Assembly (NCBI GenBank): GCA_037576215.1
Contig: JBANDB010000005.1
Coordinates: 4,526,001 to 4,590,000, forward strand
Length of the DNA: 64,000 nucleotides
Direction of reading: 5' to 3'
Source of the DNA: Armillaria gallica
Lineage: Eukaryota; Basidiomycota; Agaricomycetes; Agaricales; Physalacriaceae
A program made the position numbers and the translations under genes. Shown piece by piece: positions 1 through 9,322 of the stretch (the first letter of the stretch is position 1; each line of letters starts with the position of its first letter). Below the pieces are notes generated by a model. The model was not told the DNA's origin, searched no databases, and saw nothing but the letters and a program-made list of their open reading frames with translations.

Positions 1-1208
1 GGGGTTAAGTTAGCGTTCTTGTTCATCATGAAACTGGTAATGTCCTCGTCGTCAGGTACTTTAATAAAAGCTACCTGATGCCCCCTTTGTACTGCCTGGG
101 TGCTAGCAGCTTCCAAGCCTACGGCTTTCTGGTCGGTCGTGGAACGGGAGGCGCTTTCCTCGAAGGTGCCGTCTCGTGAAGAGATAGCAGGTTGGGCTGA
201 CACCGCTGGACGACGATTGCCTGCGCTTCTCACCGTCGACGAGTGGTCGCCTTCACCTTGTTCCTTCGGGCCCGTCTCTGTGATGACCGGGACCCTCGTT
301 TCGTTCGGCGTTCCCCCTTCGTCGGGTCGCCCTACGTCTCGATAGGCGTTGGCAACTAATCGGGGGCACTTACCCGACTCCGGGTCGTCCATCTTCGGGA
401 CCGAGGGCAATACCCCCGTTGTGTCCATCGTCGTCTTCAGGACCGAGAGCAAATAGACCCTCGCGTCCCTTGTCTTGCTTATGGTTAGAGTCTTGGCGTC
501 GCGATCTCTGTCGTTCGAGGCCTCATCTAAAAATCCTAAGTCAACTGTGTTGCACTTAGCTTTGTTCGCTTCGTTAGGCGTAGATCCTGAGTCGCCTTTG
601 TGGTCGTCCTCAGCTTGTCCAGTGTTGCGGGAGCTGGTCTCCAGTGCTGTCGTCAGAGCCCCGTCGTGGGATTTACACTCTGCAGCCCGTGTGCAAGCCT
701 CTTTTACCAGAGGAGGTTTCGCCGTGGCTATTCCCTCGAAACTCCCTGCGCGGCAGGGACTCCGTAGAGCTGCAATTTCAGGCAGAGGACGTTTACGCGG
801 GAGCGTAGCTGTCTGCTCTCCTGCCCCATCCGGTCGAGCATTCGTCACTGCGGCTTGAAACTCCCCTAGGGAAGGCCTCGACTGGTGCCTCGCCGTTATG
901 ATGGGTGTCACTATGGTGGGTGACTTATCGCCTCGGGCTTTCGTCTGTGATAGATTACTCGCCGGGCGTCGAACCGATAGCTCTGTGACTACCGCGCTCG
1001 TTCCTAGGATCGTCGATGGTCCAACCATCACGATAGTCGCTTCGTTAGGCGAAAGTTGATTCAAGTTTAGCTCCTGGTCTGATTGCGAAGTCGCGGGTAT
1101 ATTCGAATGCGCGTTTGATACTACAGGCGATATATAAGTACAATCATGAGATGTGATGGGCGTACCAGCCGGAACTAAACCTCGGGCCGCCGAATAGACT
1201 GAATCATC
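1..1208 (-). CDS. pol: Element A pol, N-terminal linker, partial
   Basis: Reading the minus strand past the gag stop, the -1 frame is open to the window edge. It is a low-complexity linker rich in Thr, Pro and charged residues. It ends in GHQVAF and PDDED motifs (about 35-75), which recur in B near 8320-8370 and, more diverged, in C and D. No enzymatic domain is reached; in the other copies protease follows this linker. There is no ATG at its beginning that suggests independent translation, so pol is probably made by -1 frameshifting or a similar recoding at the end of gag. Function of the linker itself is unknown. Confidence 0.7.
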
Positions 1209-1210
1209 AT

Positions 1211-2671
1211 CTAGACGGCGGTCTCTTTTACCTCCTCAATCGTTGAGAGGCCTTCTTTTCTGTCCCAGTAAGTGTTTGCGCGTCGCAAAGACTCAGCTCG
1301 GGTTTTGGGCGCGGTAGGGCAGTCTCGCTTGAAGTGACCCTTTTTGCCACATCCAAAGCATACCGTATCTGCCGTGGCAATGTCGATGTTCATTGGTTGT
1401 CCGCGCCCTCCATAAGTTGTCCCTGTTATCGTTCTAGTTGTCGGTGCAGGGGCCTTGGCTTGACCGCCCTGTACAGGCGCGGTCGTCTTTTGAAACTGTG
1501 GTCGTGGTGGTCCTGTCGTTCCTTCTGCCTGTTTGAGGCGCCAATTGAGATCTATCCGGAGGAGGCGAGCCTTCCAAGCGGGGTAGTCGACCGGCACATC
1601 ACCATCTGAAGAGTATATCGTATTTTTGCTCGACTGACGGGCGGCCTTCTTGATTTGGTGGAGCATTACCTGGTCGTTGTCTCGTACCCCGGCGAAGTAG
1701 GCCAGTTCTTCAAATAGCTGGAAGAACTTGTCGCCGTCTTTGTGTTCCAACTGCTTTAGCCTTTCCCACTGCGCGTACTTGATCTGCGAGTCAGCATCCT
1801 TCCAAAATCTTTGGTTGAGCTCCGTCTGGAACTCATCGTAGGTCGGATACTTCTGCTCGCCGTCCGGTGTCTTCCCTATGATTTTGGCGCATAACTGCCA
1901 CCACCTTTCCGCGTCTCCTGCGAGTCGAGAAACGCAGAAGACGACTCGGTGCGGGTGTTGGCGGAAATGTCGGTTAAAGACCTCGAAGTGTAGTTTGCAC
2001 TTTAGGAAGAAGCGAGCGATGTCGTCTGAGTCCCCTGAGAAATCGTCGACTTCCTTTAGTATCTTTGGCTTGAAGTCGTCGTAGGGGGCTATCGCTCCAG
2101 CTTGCAATTCCCAAGGTATGGGTGGATCTGGCATGTTTGGCGGAGCTGGGAATCGAGGGAGCATTACCCGTACCGGTGGTGCGGGAGGTGGCTGCGCAGG
2201 TTGCGCGCCGCCTCCACCGCCTCCATTAGCTCCGGCGAATGGTAGGTACCCGGGTGTGTACGTCCCTGGTGCCGCCATTCTTGTTGCATAGGCGAAGGTG
2301 TTAGTGACTCGGGGAGGTGCAACTGGGGGCTCATCTGGCATGGGTTCCTGGATCTCGATCTCTGATGCGGCTTCTTCATAATCGGGCCACTCCTCGATTA
2401 TGGCATCTGGGTGAACGCTATTCCACAAGGCGCGAGCATTTCGTTCCGCCTCATACTGCAGAATCTCGTCTGCCGGTAGTCCTCGGTTCTTCTTCATAAA
2501 ATAATCATTCCCGGCTGGGGTCCCACCCCAGATTCGGGAAAACGGTAACTCGAAGGCAAAATAGTTATAAATGTTCAAAAAGGTTGCTTGCCTTAATATA
2601 GCGGGAGTAGGGACTGTGGGGTCATCATCTGTTTGATTATAAAAATTGATGGCATCAGTCAGCGTCATCAT
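1211..2671 (-). CDS. gag: Element A Gag with CCHC zinc knuckle (about 486 aa)
   Basis: Structural protein of the retrotransposon particle. The C-terminal half has a retrotransposon-gag type helical region (with RFFLKCKLHFEVF and RWWQLCAKI) and then a CX2CX4HX4C knuckle, CFGCGKKGHFKRDC, at 1319-1360, which should bind the RNA genome. The N-terminal part is acidic and Pro/Gly rich. The frame is open upstream to 3502, but I chose the tandem ATG at 2666-2671. It lies 17 nt inside the end of the preceding ORF, the same geometry as gag in copies C and D, and the upstream stretch of this frame is Ser/Pro/Arg-rich without domains. The gene ends EEVKETAV, and its GAGGAGGTAAAAGA stretch is conserved in all lineage 1 copies. 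Confidence 0.85.
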   Translation of the reverse strand: MMTLTDAINFYNQTDDDPTVPTPAILRQATFLNIYNYFAFELPFSRIWGGTPAGNDYFMKKNRGLPADEILQYEAERNARALWNSVHPDAIIEEWPDYEEAASEIEIQEPMPDEPPVAPPRVTNTFAYATRMAAPGTYTPGYLPFAGANGGGGGGAQPAQPPPAPPVRVMLPRFPAPPNMPDPPIPWELQAGAIAPYDDFKPKILKEVDDFSGDSDDIARFFLKCKLHFEVFNRHFRQHPHRVVFCVSRLAGDAERWWQLCAKIIGKTPDGEQKYPTYDEFQTELNQRFWKDADSQIKYAQWERLKQLEHKDGDKFFQLFEELAYFAGVRDNDQVMLHQIKKAARQSSKNTIYSSDGDVPVDYPAWKARLLRIDLNWRLKQAEGTTGPPRPQFQKTTAPVQGGQAKAPAPTTRTITGTTYGGRGQPMNIDIATADTVCFGCGKKGHFKRDCPTAPKTRAESLRRANTYWDRKEGLSTIEEVKETAV

Positions 2672-3677
2672 CACTGGGGTAGTAGGGGCTGTTGTTGCGC
2701 GTCTGCTCGGAGGTCGACTCAGGGATTCCATCGATCGTGAGTCGGAACGGGGTAGAGGGATGGTTCGTTCGTGGGTTAACGACGGTGGACGACTCGCTGA
2801 CCTCGAGCTCCTGCTGCGGCTGATTTCGGAGTGAGTTGGCGAGTCGCTCCCAAGCACTTGCTCGAGGGGGACAGTTCTCTGACCTCCTTGGCTGTGCTCG
2901 CCAACCACTTCGCCTTGGTGGTGCGGGGTTCGAGGGTCCGGCGACGGGTTCCTCGACGTGTACAGGCTCGAGTGTCGACTCGTGCGGTCGTACGGGGACC
3001 TCCCACGTGGTAAGGGTTGTTCCAAACCTTCCGATGGGTACACGGTACTCGGGTGAAGGGGCGTCGCGATGCGGGAAGAAGGCGCTGTACGGGACATCGA
3101 AGTTATCCCAGAACTCTGCGGTAGTAATGTTGGCTGGGGGTGGTGCAACATAGTGCCTGCTAGTCCCTGGCTCGTTATTGGTTGCTGGGACGTCGGGTCC
3201 TCTGTAGCGGCCCATACGGTGTCGCCTTCTACTGGTACGGGCATCTGTGTTAGGTGGGGGAGTTCGAGGGACAAACGAGGCATAGTAGGCAGCGGGATGC
3301 TCGGAGGTGATGTCGATGTCGGCCGGGGCCCTTCCGGGAGGGGTAGCAGGTTGTCTCTCCGGGATGACGGGAGAAGTCTGCTCAGGAACGTCCGTCGACT
3401 CCGTGTCGTCGATTCCTGCCCTAGTGAACTGGTGGATTGGGATCGGTTGTCGCGGTACGGGTGCGAAGATTCGGGGTGACTGCTGCTCGAGCGGGATGCC
3501 ATTGATGTTATCTGTAATGACTGAGGGGGTGGTTCGGTGCGCCTCTTCCTGTCGTTGGAGCTGTAGTTGTCTTGTCCTATAGCGGAACCTGACTGCCAGG
3601 ATGAGGGCGATGGAGACGAGAGTGGCGCTTGGTATTCCTAGTGCGATTGCTATAATCCGAGCGTCGTCGTTCTCCAT
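2655..3677 (-). CDS. Element A ORF upstream of gag: 340-aa single-pass membrane protein candidate
   Basis: First ORF of element A, starting about 42 nt after the LTR. Residues about 7-30 are a hydrophobic helix (IIAIALGIP...SIALILAV) followed at once by basic residues (RFRYRTR), as in a type III membrane anchor. The remainder is a Pro/Arg/Ser-rich soluble tail ending in an acidic PSDDDAD. The stop overlaps the first gag ATG by 17 nt in the +1 frame. ORFc in copies C and D sits in the same place, has a similar TM segment, and in C ends PSDDEHIL, so the two are probably homologous or analogous. I do not recognise the family. Gypsy envelopes normally lie after pol, so this is not a standard env gene. 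Confidence 0.65.
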   Translation of the reverse strand: MENDDARIIAIALGIPSATLVSIALILAVRFRYRTRQLQLQRQEEAHRTTPSVITDNINGIPLEQQSPRIFAPVPRQPIPIHQFTRAGIDDTESTDVPEQTSPVIPERQPATPPGRAPADIDITSEHPAAYYASFVPRTPPPNTDARTSRRRHRMGRYRGPDVPATNNEPGTSRHYVAPPPANITTAEFWDNFDVPYSAFFPHRDAPSPEYRVPIGRFGTTLTTWEVPVRPHESTLEPVHVEEPVAGPSNPAPPRRSGWRAQPRRSENCPPRASAWERLANSLRNQPQQELEVSESSTVVNPRTNHPSTPFRLTIDGIPESTSEQTRNNSPYYPSDDDAD

Positions 3678-3705
3678 GAAGGTTCTGAGGCAGAATCAGT
3701 AAAGC

Positions 3706-3718
3706 AGCTTTGAGCTAA
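3706..3718 (-). promoter_or_regulatory. Element A primer-binding site, self-priming type
   Basis: One nucleotide from the 5' LTR, the minus strand reads TTAGCTCAAAGCT. Its exact complement AGCTTTGAGCTAA lies inside the LTR (3874-3886), about 33 nt after the TATA box, i.e. at the predicted 5' end of the transcript. Tf1/sushi-type chromoviruses prime with their own folded 5' end in this way. The pairing is kept with a compensatory change in copy C. Confidence 0.75.
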
Positions 3719-3719
3719 T

Positions 3720-4196
3720 TGTAAGACCCGAACTCCAACCAAAAGGTGAATAGATCGGCTGTATCGCGTTCGTACAGTCACCGTCTAGCCCTTGTAGATG
3801 ATTGATGCTCAAGACTCACTTTAGAAGCTTGTCAGCGTAGTAGGGAGTGGAGAGTATTCGGTATGAATAAACTTTAGCTCAAAGCTAGGGAAATACAGGC
3901 TTTGAGTAAGCTACTTATATACTAAAGTCAGGATCCGTAAAAGGTACTAGGATGAGGCTACCGTGTTAGAAAGTGAATAAGCCAAGTACACGGTAGCCGA
4001 GAATAAGACGTGCTCAAGACGTGTTAAGTCGTGTTGAGTACGTGTCGCATACATGTCGACCGAGTGTGACGTGTTAGCGATGTGAAGATTTATGAAGACT
4101 CCCCGGGAGTCGCGGATCTAAAGAAGGTGGTGAGTCATCTTATCTTATCTATCCGAGATAAGATAAGATGAGGAAAAAAGTGAATAAATCGTAACA
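3720..4196 (-). repeat. Element A 5' LTR (477 bp)
   Basis: Bounded by TGTTACGATT at the upper end and GGGTCTTACA at the lower end, read on the minus strand. It contains a TATA box TATATAAG (3914-3921) and the predicted R start at 3874-3886. U3 contains a perfect 15-bp hairpin, CATCTTATCTTATCT / loop ATCCG / complement, at 4136-4170, which places four GATAAG-type sites in the promoter. It is the same family as the B 3' LTR at 12386-12809, in opposite orientation. Confidence 0.88.
4136..4170 (-). promoter_or_regulatory. GATA-site hairpin in the A LTR promoter
   Basis: Two inverted 15-bp arms each contain two TTATCT/AGATAA units. WGATAR is the binding site of fungal GATA factors (nitrogen, iron and light regulators). 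Similar clusters occur in the LTRs of B (12415-12466), C and D. Regulation by a GATA factor is inferred from the motif only. Confidence 0.5.
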
Positions 4197-4517
4197 CCCC
4201 CGTACTGTCAATGACGACGGCTGCAGGGACAACTTACAGAGGATGTGGCGTGCCAATGGATGTTGATGCAGCCAGGGCAGCATCAGTATGCTTCCGATGT
4301 GGCAAAAAGGGCCACTTCAAGCATGACTGCCCTAATGCGTCAAAAACCCCAGCCTGAGCTACTAGATTTCTGCTTGAAATGTGTCAGTTGACAGTGGTAA
4401 TTAATGTATCAGGACTGTCAGTTGACACACCAGCCTATATAGGGTATTTTCGCAGTACTGCATAGTCTATTAGTCAGCACAGAAACCTGGACCAAATCAT
4501 GTGATTATCAGAAAATC

Positions 4518-4616
4518 CGGCAACTCTAGGAATTGAACCCAGGACCTTAAAAAGATTTACAATAATGTCACATGACATGGCCAAAGTGTGTATGCTAACC
4601 ACTACACCATACTGGC
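4518..4616 (-). ncRNA. tRNA-like pol III promoter module, left palindrome arm
   Basis: Mirror copy of the module at 7115-7213 in the other arm, with the same A-box (TGGTGTAGTGG) and B-box (GGTTCAATTCC) read on the minus strand. See the right-arm entry for structure. The two transcripts would converge outward from the palindrome toward its ends. Confidence 0.5.
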
Positions 4617-6229
4617 ATTATATATTCATGTAATCATCTCCTTATATGGCCTCCTCTCTTAGATTTATAATATCCCAATTGGGCCCTCCCTTTGGTGCGC
4701 TTTGGTGCGCTTTTTTTTCCTTATTGGGCTGGTCAAATTGGCCCATCAATTGCACCTAGAATTGGCTGTGCCATGGCATTGATGGCATCAATATCAGGCC
4801 ATTTTTAGACAAAATTCGCATTTTTGCTCATTTTTGGCTTCCTCAGGCTACTGGGTGGGTCAGGGGATGGTACTAGTATATGCATAAACATAAATAGCAT
4901 AAAAGCGAACCCTCTGGTGAGGTATGGGGGCCCTGGGGAGGGGGTAAAAAGGGTAAAATAGTGAAAAATAGCGGAAAATCACCGAAAATTCGCGTTTTAG
5001 GGGTAATACGTGCATCGGATCGCTTCGAAAACTTGACCAATGAATTCCCTGACCTTGAAAACCCCTAAACGGCCCCTCTACAGTACATGTGGCGCATTTT
5101 ATGGCTAGGCATAATCGGGAAAATTGGCTTTTTACGGTACTGCGTACATTGGATCGCTCCGGGGATGTTACCAATCAATTTCTACACTATGAAAACCTTA
5201 GAATACATCTTCATATGCTATATATGACCACCGGAATGTGATGAAAAATAGGGGATTGGGGGGGAAACACGGTCTATTTTCTTTTCTAGGCATCGCATCG
5301 GTCTGGGGACATCACCAATCGATTCCCCGACCTTGAAAACCCCCAAACGACTCTTGGTTACATTTATGGGGTCTCAGGAACGATGGAAATAATGATGTAA
5401 CAGTTTAGGAGGAGCACATATGGAAACTCACATTTCTGAGCTTCGGAAAACTTCGGAGTTGTTGCCAATGGATTTCCTGACCTTGAAAACCCCTATAACA
5501 CCACAGGAACACATTTAAAACCTTTGAGATCCGTGGTAAAAAAGGTGATAGTGAAAATATGCGAAATACCATATATCTCGCCTTTTTGAGTGTTGGGGAT
5601 GGTAATTCTGGTATAGAATATACGATATATATTGTATAATAGTGTGTACAAAAGCTTAGGATGATCCGAAATGTATTGGCAGAGATATAAGGAGATCCTT
5701 CTGAAAAAAAGGAGGAGCACCTCCCAGATTTCGAGTTTCTGGTCATCCCATGGCCTGGAGACTATCAGATTCGGATTCCTAGACCCAAAAAATGGTAGGA
5801 ACACCAATCATCCATGAGGTTTATGTGTCAAAACTCCGAAGTAATGAGTGTGCACTCAGTTATGCACAAAGATATGCTGTGTGCATGGATTATGCACTAG
5901 TAAAAATGACCCCCAGGGATGATAGATGAGTATTATGTTTTTTGGGTCTAGGAATCCGAATCTGATAGTCTCCAGGCCATGGGATGACCAGAAACTCGAA
6001 ATCTGGGAGGTGCTCCTCCTTTTTTTCAGAAGGATCTCCTTATATCTCTGCCAATACATTTCGGATCATCCTAAGCTTTTGTACACACTATTATACAATA
6101 TATATCGTATATTCTATACCAGAATTACCATCCCCAACACTCAAAAAGGCGAGATATATGGTATTTCGCATATTTTCACTATCACCTTTTTTACCACGGA
6201 TCTCAAAGGTTTTAAATGTGTTCCTGTGG

Positions 6230-6735
6230 TGTTATAGGGGTTTTCAAGGTCAGGAAATCCATTGGCAACAACTCCGAAGTTTTCCGAAGCTCAGAAATGT
6301 GAGTTTCCATATGTGCTCCTCCTAAACTGTTACATCATTATTTCCATCGTTCCTGAGACCCCATAAATGTAACCAAGAGTCGTTTGGGGGTTTTCAAGGT
6401 CGGGGAATCGATTGGTGATGTCCCCAGACCGATGCGATGCCTAGAAAAGAAAATAGACCGTGTTTCCCCCCCAATCCCCTATTTTTCATCACATTCCGGT
6501 GGTCATATATAGCATATGAAGATGTATTCTAAGGTTTTCATAGTGTAGAAATTGATTGGTAACATCCCCGGAGCGATCCAATGTACGCAGTACCGTAAAA
6601 AGCCAATTTTCCCGATTATGCCTAGCCATAAAATGCGCCACATGTACTGTAGAGGGGCCGTTTAGGGGTTTTCAAGGTCAGGGAATTCATTGGTCAAGTT
6701 TTCGAAGCGATCCGATGCACGTATTACCCCTAAAA
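6230..6735 (+). repeat. Four degenerate repeats of about 145 bp in each palindrome arm
   Basis: Units begin with GGTTTTCAAGGTC-like sequence near 6238, 6388, 6533 and 6665 (spacings about 150, 145 and 132). Each continues with a GAATC.ATTGGT and a CCGA.GCGATCC.ATG block about 25 and 45 nt further on. The left arm holds the same four in inverse near 5065, 5197, 5342 and 5492. They explain the similar peptide (RGFQGQ.IHW) seen in the shadow ORFs. This looks like an old tandem satellite captured in the arm. Confidence 0.6.
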
Positions 6736-7114
6736 CGCGAATTTTCGGTGATTTTCCGCTATTTTTCACTATTTTACCCTTTTTACCCCCTCCCCAGGGC
6801 CCCCATACCTCACCAGAGGGTTCGCTTTTATGCTATTTATGTTTATGCATATACTAGTACCATCCCCTGACCCACCCAGTAGCCTGAGGAAGCCAAAAAT
6901 GAGCAAAAATGCGAATTTTGTCTAAAAATGGCCTGATATTGATGCCATCAATGCCATGGCACAGCCAATTCTAGGTGCAATTGATGGGCCAATTTGACCA
7001 GCCCAATAAGGAAAAAAAAGCGCACCAAAGCGCACCAAAGGGAGGGCCCAATTGGGATATTATAAATCTAAGAGAGGGAGGCCATATAAGGAGATGATTA
7101 CATGAATATATAAT

Positions 7115-7213
7115 GCCAGTATGGTGTAGTGGTTAGCATACACACTTTGGCCATGTCATGTGACATTATTGTAAATCTTTTTAAGGTCCTGGGTTCAATT
7201 CCTAGAGTTGCCG
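7115..7213 (+). ncRNA. tRNA-like pol III promoter module (SINE head or tRNA pseudogene), right arm
   Basis: The A-box TGGTGTAGTGG (7122-7132) continues into the typical D-arm GTTAGCAT. The B-box GGTTCAATTCC (7192-7202) sits in a complete 5-bp T stem (CTGGG/CCTAG with one G-T). The A-to-B distance is about 26 nt longer than in a plain tRNA, so an intron or insertion is present, and I could not fold a convincing anticodon arm. The acceptor stem pairs poorly, which argues for a tRNA-derived SINE or pseudogene over a working tRNA. The downstream 100 bp to the arm end has no poly-T terminator. Confidence 0.55.
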
Positions 7214-7456
7214 GATTTTCTGATAATCACATGATTTGGTCCAGGTTTCTGTGCTGACTAATAGACTATGCAGTACTGCGAAAATACCCTATATAGGCTG
7301 GTGTGTCAACTGACACTATTTTAAGGGGAAAAGTAGCAGCATTAGGTGAAAACCCAGGAAGAAGCACTACGACGCCTCCACACTTATTGGGACCATCACC
7401 CAACTACGGAAAACCTCTCAATGATTGAGGAGGTAAAAGAGAGTGCTGAGAAGTAA

Positions 7457-9322
7457 ATGATTTAACTTACTCGGCCAAGGACTTAGTTTCAGCTGGTACG
7501 CCTATCGCACTTCATAAATGTACTTATATACTGCCTGTAGTAACCACCACACATTCAAATATACCCGCAACTTCGCAATCAGACCAGAAACTAAGCAAAA
7601 ATCAAATCACAGGTCCAGGAACGAGCAGAATAACGGTCAAACTTCCGGCTCAACATTTGACGAGTAACCTATTACAGGTGAAAGCAAATGACAAGTCACC
7701 TACCATAGTGACACCCATCATAACGGCGGGGCACCAGTCGAGGCACTTCCCTTTGGGAACCGCCACAGTGACAAATGTACGACCGGATGGGGCAGGGGAA
7801 CAAGCGCATGACGCCCCCTGACAAAGCGGCTCTATGGAGTCCCAGCCTTGCTGGGAGTGTCGAGGGAATAGCTTTGGCGAAACCTCCTCTGGTAAAAGAG
7901 AAAACCGTACAGCTACCAAAGTCTAAATCCCTTATACACCAAGGGGCTTTGGAGAAGGCTAAGGATGACAATGATCGTGATGCCAAATTACAGAAGACAA
8001 GGGCAAGGGTCTATTTGCCCTCAGTCCTGAAGACCAGCGAGGACGAACCGGAGTTGAGTAAGGGCCCCCAACTAGTTGCCAATGCCTGTCATGATGAAGG
8101 GCAACTCGACGAAGGGGGAACGCTGAATGAAATGAGGGACCTATCCATCACAGTGACAGGCTCGAAGGAAACAGGTGAAAGCAACTGTCACTTGATGGCA
8201 TCAGCTCAATCTGCTGTCTCTCTACGAGACGGCATCTTCGAGAGATGCACCTCCCATTCCACGACCGACCAGAAAGCTGCAGGACAGGAAGCTGCTAGCG
8301 CCCAGGCAGTGAAAAGGGGGCATCAGGTAGCTTTTATTGAAGAAGTACCTGACGACGAGGACAATACCAGTTTCATGATGAACAAGAATGCTAAATTAAT
8401 ACCCCCTTTAGAATCCACGGTGACCTCACCAACAGTAGTCGAGCCCGTATGGGTCAACGCAAAGGTTAAAGAGGCTCTGCAACTCTCATGCACTTATACC
8501 AGTGGAGAGACCTATAATGAATGGCTTAAACCATTCAGAGCTGAGTGGACTCTATGCAGAGTAGTAGGAGCATGCATGGAGTCGGAGGCTAAAGCGATCC
8601 TAAAGAATTGGATTCACAAAGCATGCGCAGAGGAAGTAGTCGACTCAATGATCGAAGCAATGAGGGGGATGGAGCAAATTGATGTGCTCTGGTGGCTTGA
8701 AGAGCTACGACAGCCAAAACGGTATATCAGTGCACTAAGCAGAAAAGAGAAGGACCTGGTTATCCCCGTTGAACTCAGGATGCCAGGAACCATTCCCAAA
8801 ATCTTGACAGCTGCATTGGTAGACAGCAGATGCACCAGTAGCACCATCAACCAAAAATTCGTCGAACAGAACAACATTCCAACCCGAGCAACTGCCGCAC
8901 CAATCCCGGTCTACAATGCTGACAGAACCAGGAACCAGGGAGGATCAATTACCAAATACGCTGAGATCGAACTCAAAATTGGAGATCATTCAGAACGAAT
9001 AGATCTAGCCATAACAGATCTCGGTGATAAACAGATCTTCCTCGGTCATGACTGGTTAGCCCGGCATAATCTGATCATCAATTGGAAGACAGGAGGATTA
9101 ATGTTTGCATGGTGCGAATGCCACAAGAACCCATTCGTACTACCTGATGCAGATCCTGACAACAAGTGGGACAAAGAGCTGGAGGAGGGAGATACCATTC
9201 TTGCAATAGATTTCACACGGGCCATTCTCATACACGCGCATCATGCCAATGACTTGGCTGCCGCAGCCAATGCAGACAAGAAGGCTCAGACATTCAAGGA
9301 AATGGTCCCAGAATGGTGTTGA
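7457..9322 (+). pseudogene. pol: Element B pol, linker and aspartic protease
   Basis: Homologous to the A linker up to GHQVAF (about 8320) and PDDED. The longest open stretch is 7775-9322, whose first residues are out of register with A because of a frameshift near 7800. The protease is recognisable at about 8790-9080: ALVDSRCTSSTINQKF corresponds to the usual DSG/DSS active loop but has Arg in the third place, followed by the PIPVYNADRTRNQGG and FLGHDWLARHN blocks. The stop at 9320-9322 is TGA where arginine is expected. Retroviral-type protease would process Gag-Pol; this copy is inactive. Confidence 0.78.

Larger units (their letters stand above)
1..4196 (-). mobile_element. Element A: Ty3/gypsy chromovirus-type retrotransposon (lineage 1), 5' half
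   Basis: Minus-strand LTR retrotransposon cut by the window edge. In transcription order it shows a 477-bp 5' LTR, a self-complementary primer site, a membrane-anchored ORF, gag and the start of pol. All visible frames are open, unlike the other lineage 1 copies, and CpG dinucleotides are abundant, so it looks young. Its LTR ends directly against the plus-strand gag of element B at 4197, so it appears to have inserted into B. The CCCCG following the LTR could be half of a target duplication, but the other side is outside the window. Protease, RT and integrase are not visible; lineage is assigned from gag, the gag-pol linker and the LTR. Confidence 0.88.
4416..7315. repeat. 2.9-kb near-perfect palindrome (two 1.38-kb arms, 145-bp spacer)
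   Basis: Left arm 4416-5792 and right arm 5938-7315 are reverse complements. Position x pairs with 11730-x, becoming 11731-x beyond a single extra G near 7077; I saw no other difference in the stretches compared. The spacer 5793-5937 is not repeated. Ends read TGTCAGTTGACACACCAG / CTGGTGTGTCAACTGACA, and TGTCA.TGACA is itself nearly palindromic; a second TGTCAGTTGACA lies just outside at 4383. No protein-coding gene is present: the 104- and 113-codon ORFs occur identically in both arms and follow subrepeats. It could be a foldback-type transposon, a recent inverted duplication of a SINE-like unit, or an assembly artefact. Confidence 0.9.
4197..7456 (+). pseudogene. gag: Element B gag 3' end, split by the palindrome
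   Basis: Left part (to about 4366) encodes TTYRG...SVCFRCGKKGHFKHDCPNA with a CX2CX4HX4C knuckle at 4289-4330, then a TGA. Right part (about 7345-7456) resumes with EALRRLHTYWD and the conserved EEVKE end, stopping at TAA 7454-7456. These match the A gag C-terminus. A stretch of about 24 bp (aaaaccc...ctacta/cga) is present in diverged form on both sides, as though duplicated when the intervening DNA arrived. The product cannot be functional. Confidence 0.82.

Noticed and set aside
475..858. 127-codon plus-strand ORF in the first kilobase
   Set aside because: Lies opposite the open pol linker of element A, with no domain; a shadow of a GC-rich coding strand.
2672..3502. 763-aa version of A gag
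   Set aside because: The extra N-terminus overlaps the membrane-anchored ORF, is low-complexity, and the internal tandem ATG matches the gag start geometry of C and D.
2655..3677. A retroviral-type envelope gene in A
   Set aside because: Position is before gag, there is one N-terminal helix only, no signal peptide with ectodomain, no cysteine pattern and no fusion-peptide-like region.
4860..6870. Four ORFs of 104-113 codons in the palindrome
   Set aside because: They occur as identical inverted pairs and follow the 145-bp subrepeats; composition is not protein-like.
7115..7213. A functional tRNA gene
   Set aside because: Poor acceptor pairing, no convincing anticodon arm and no terminator; kept as a tRNA-like module only.
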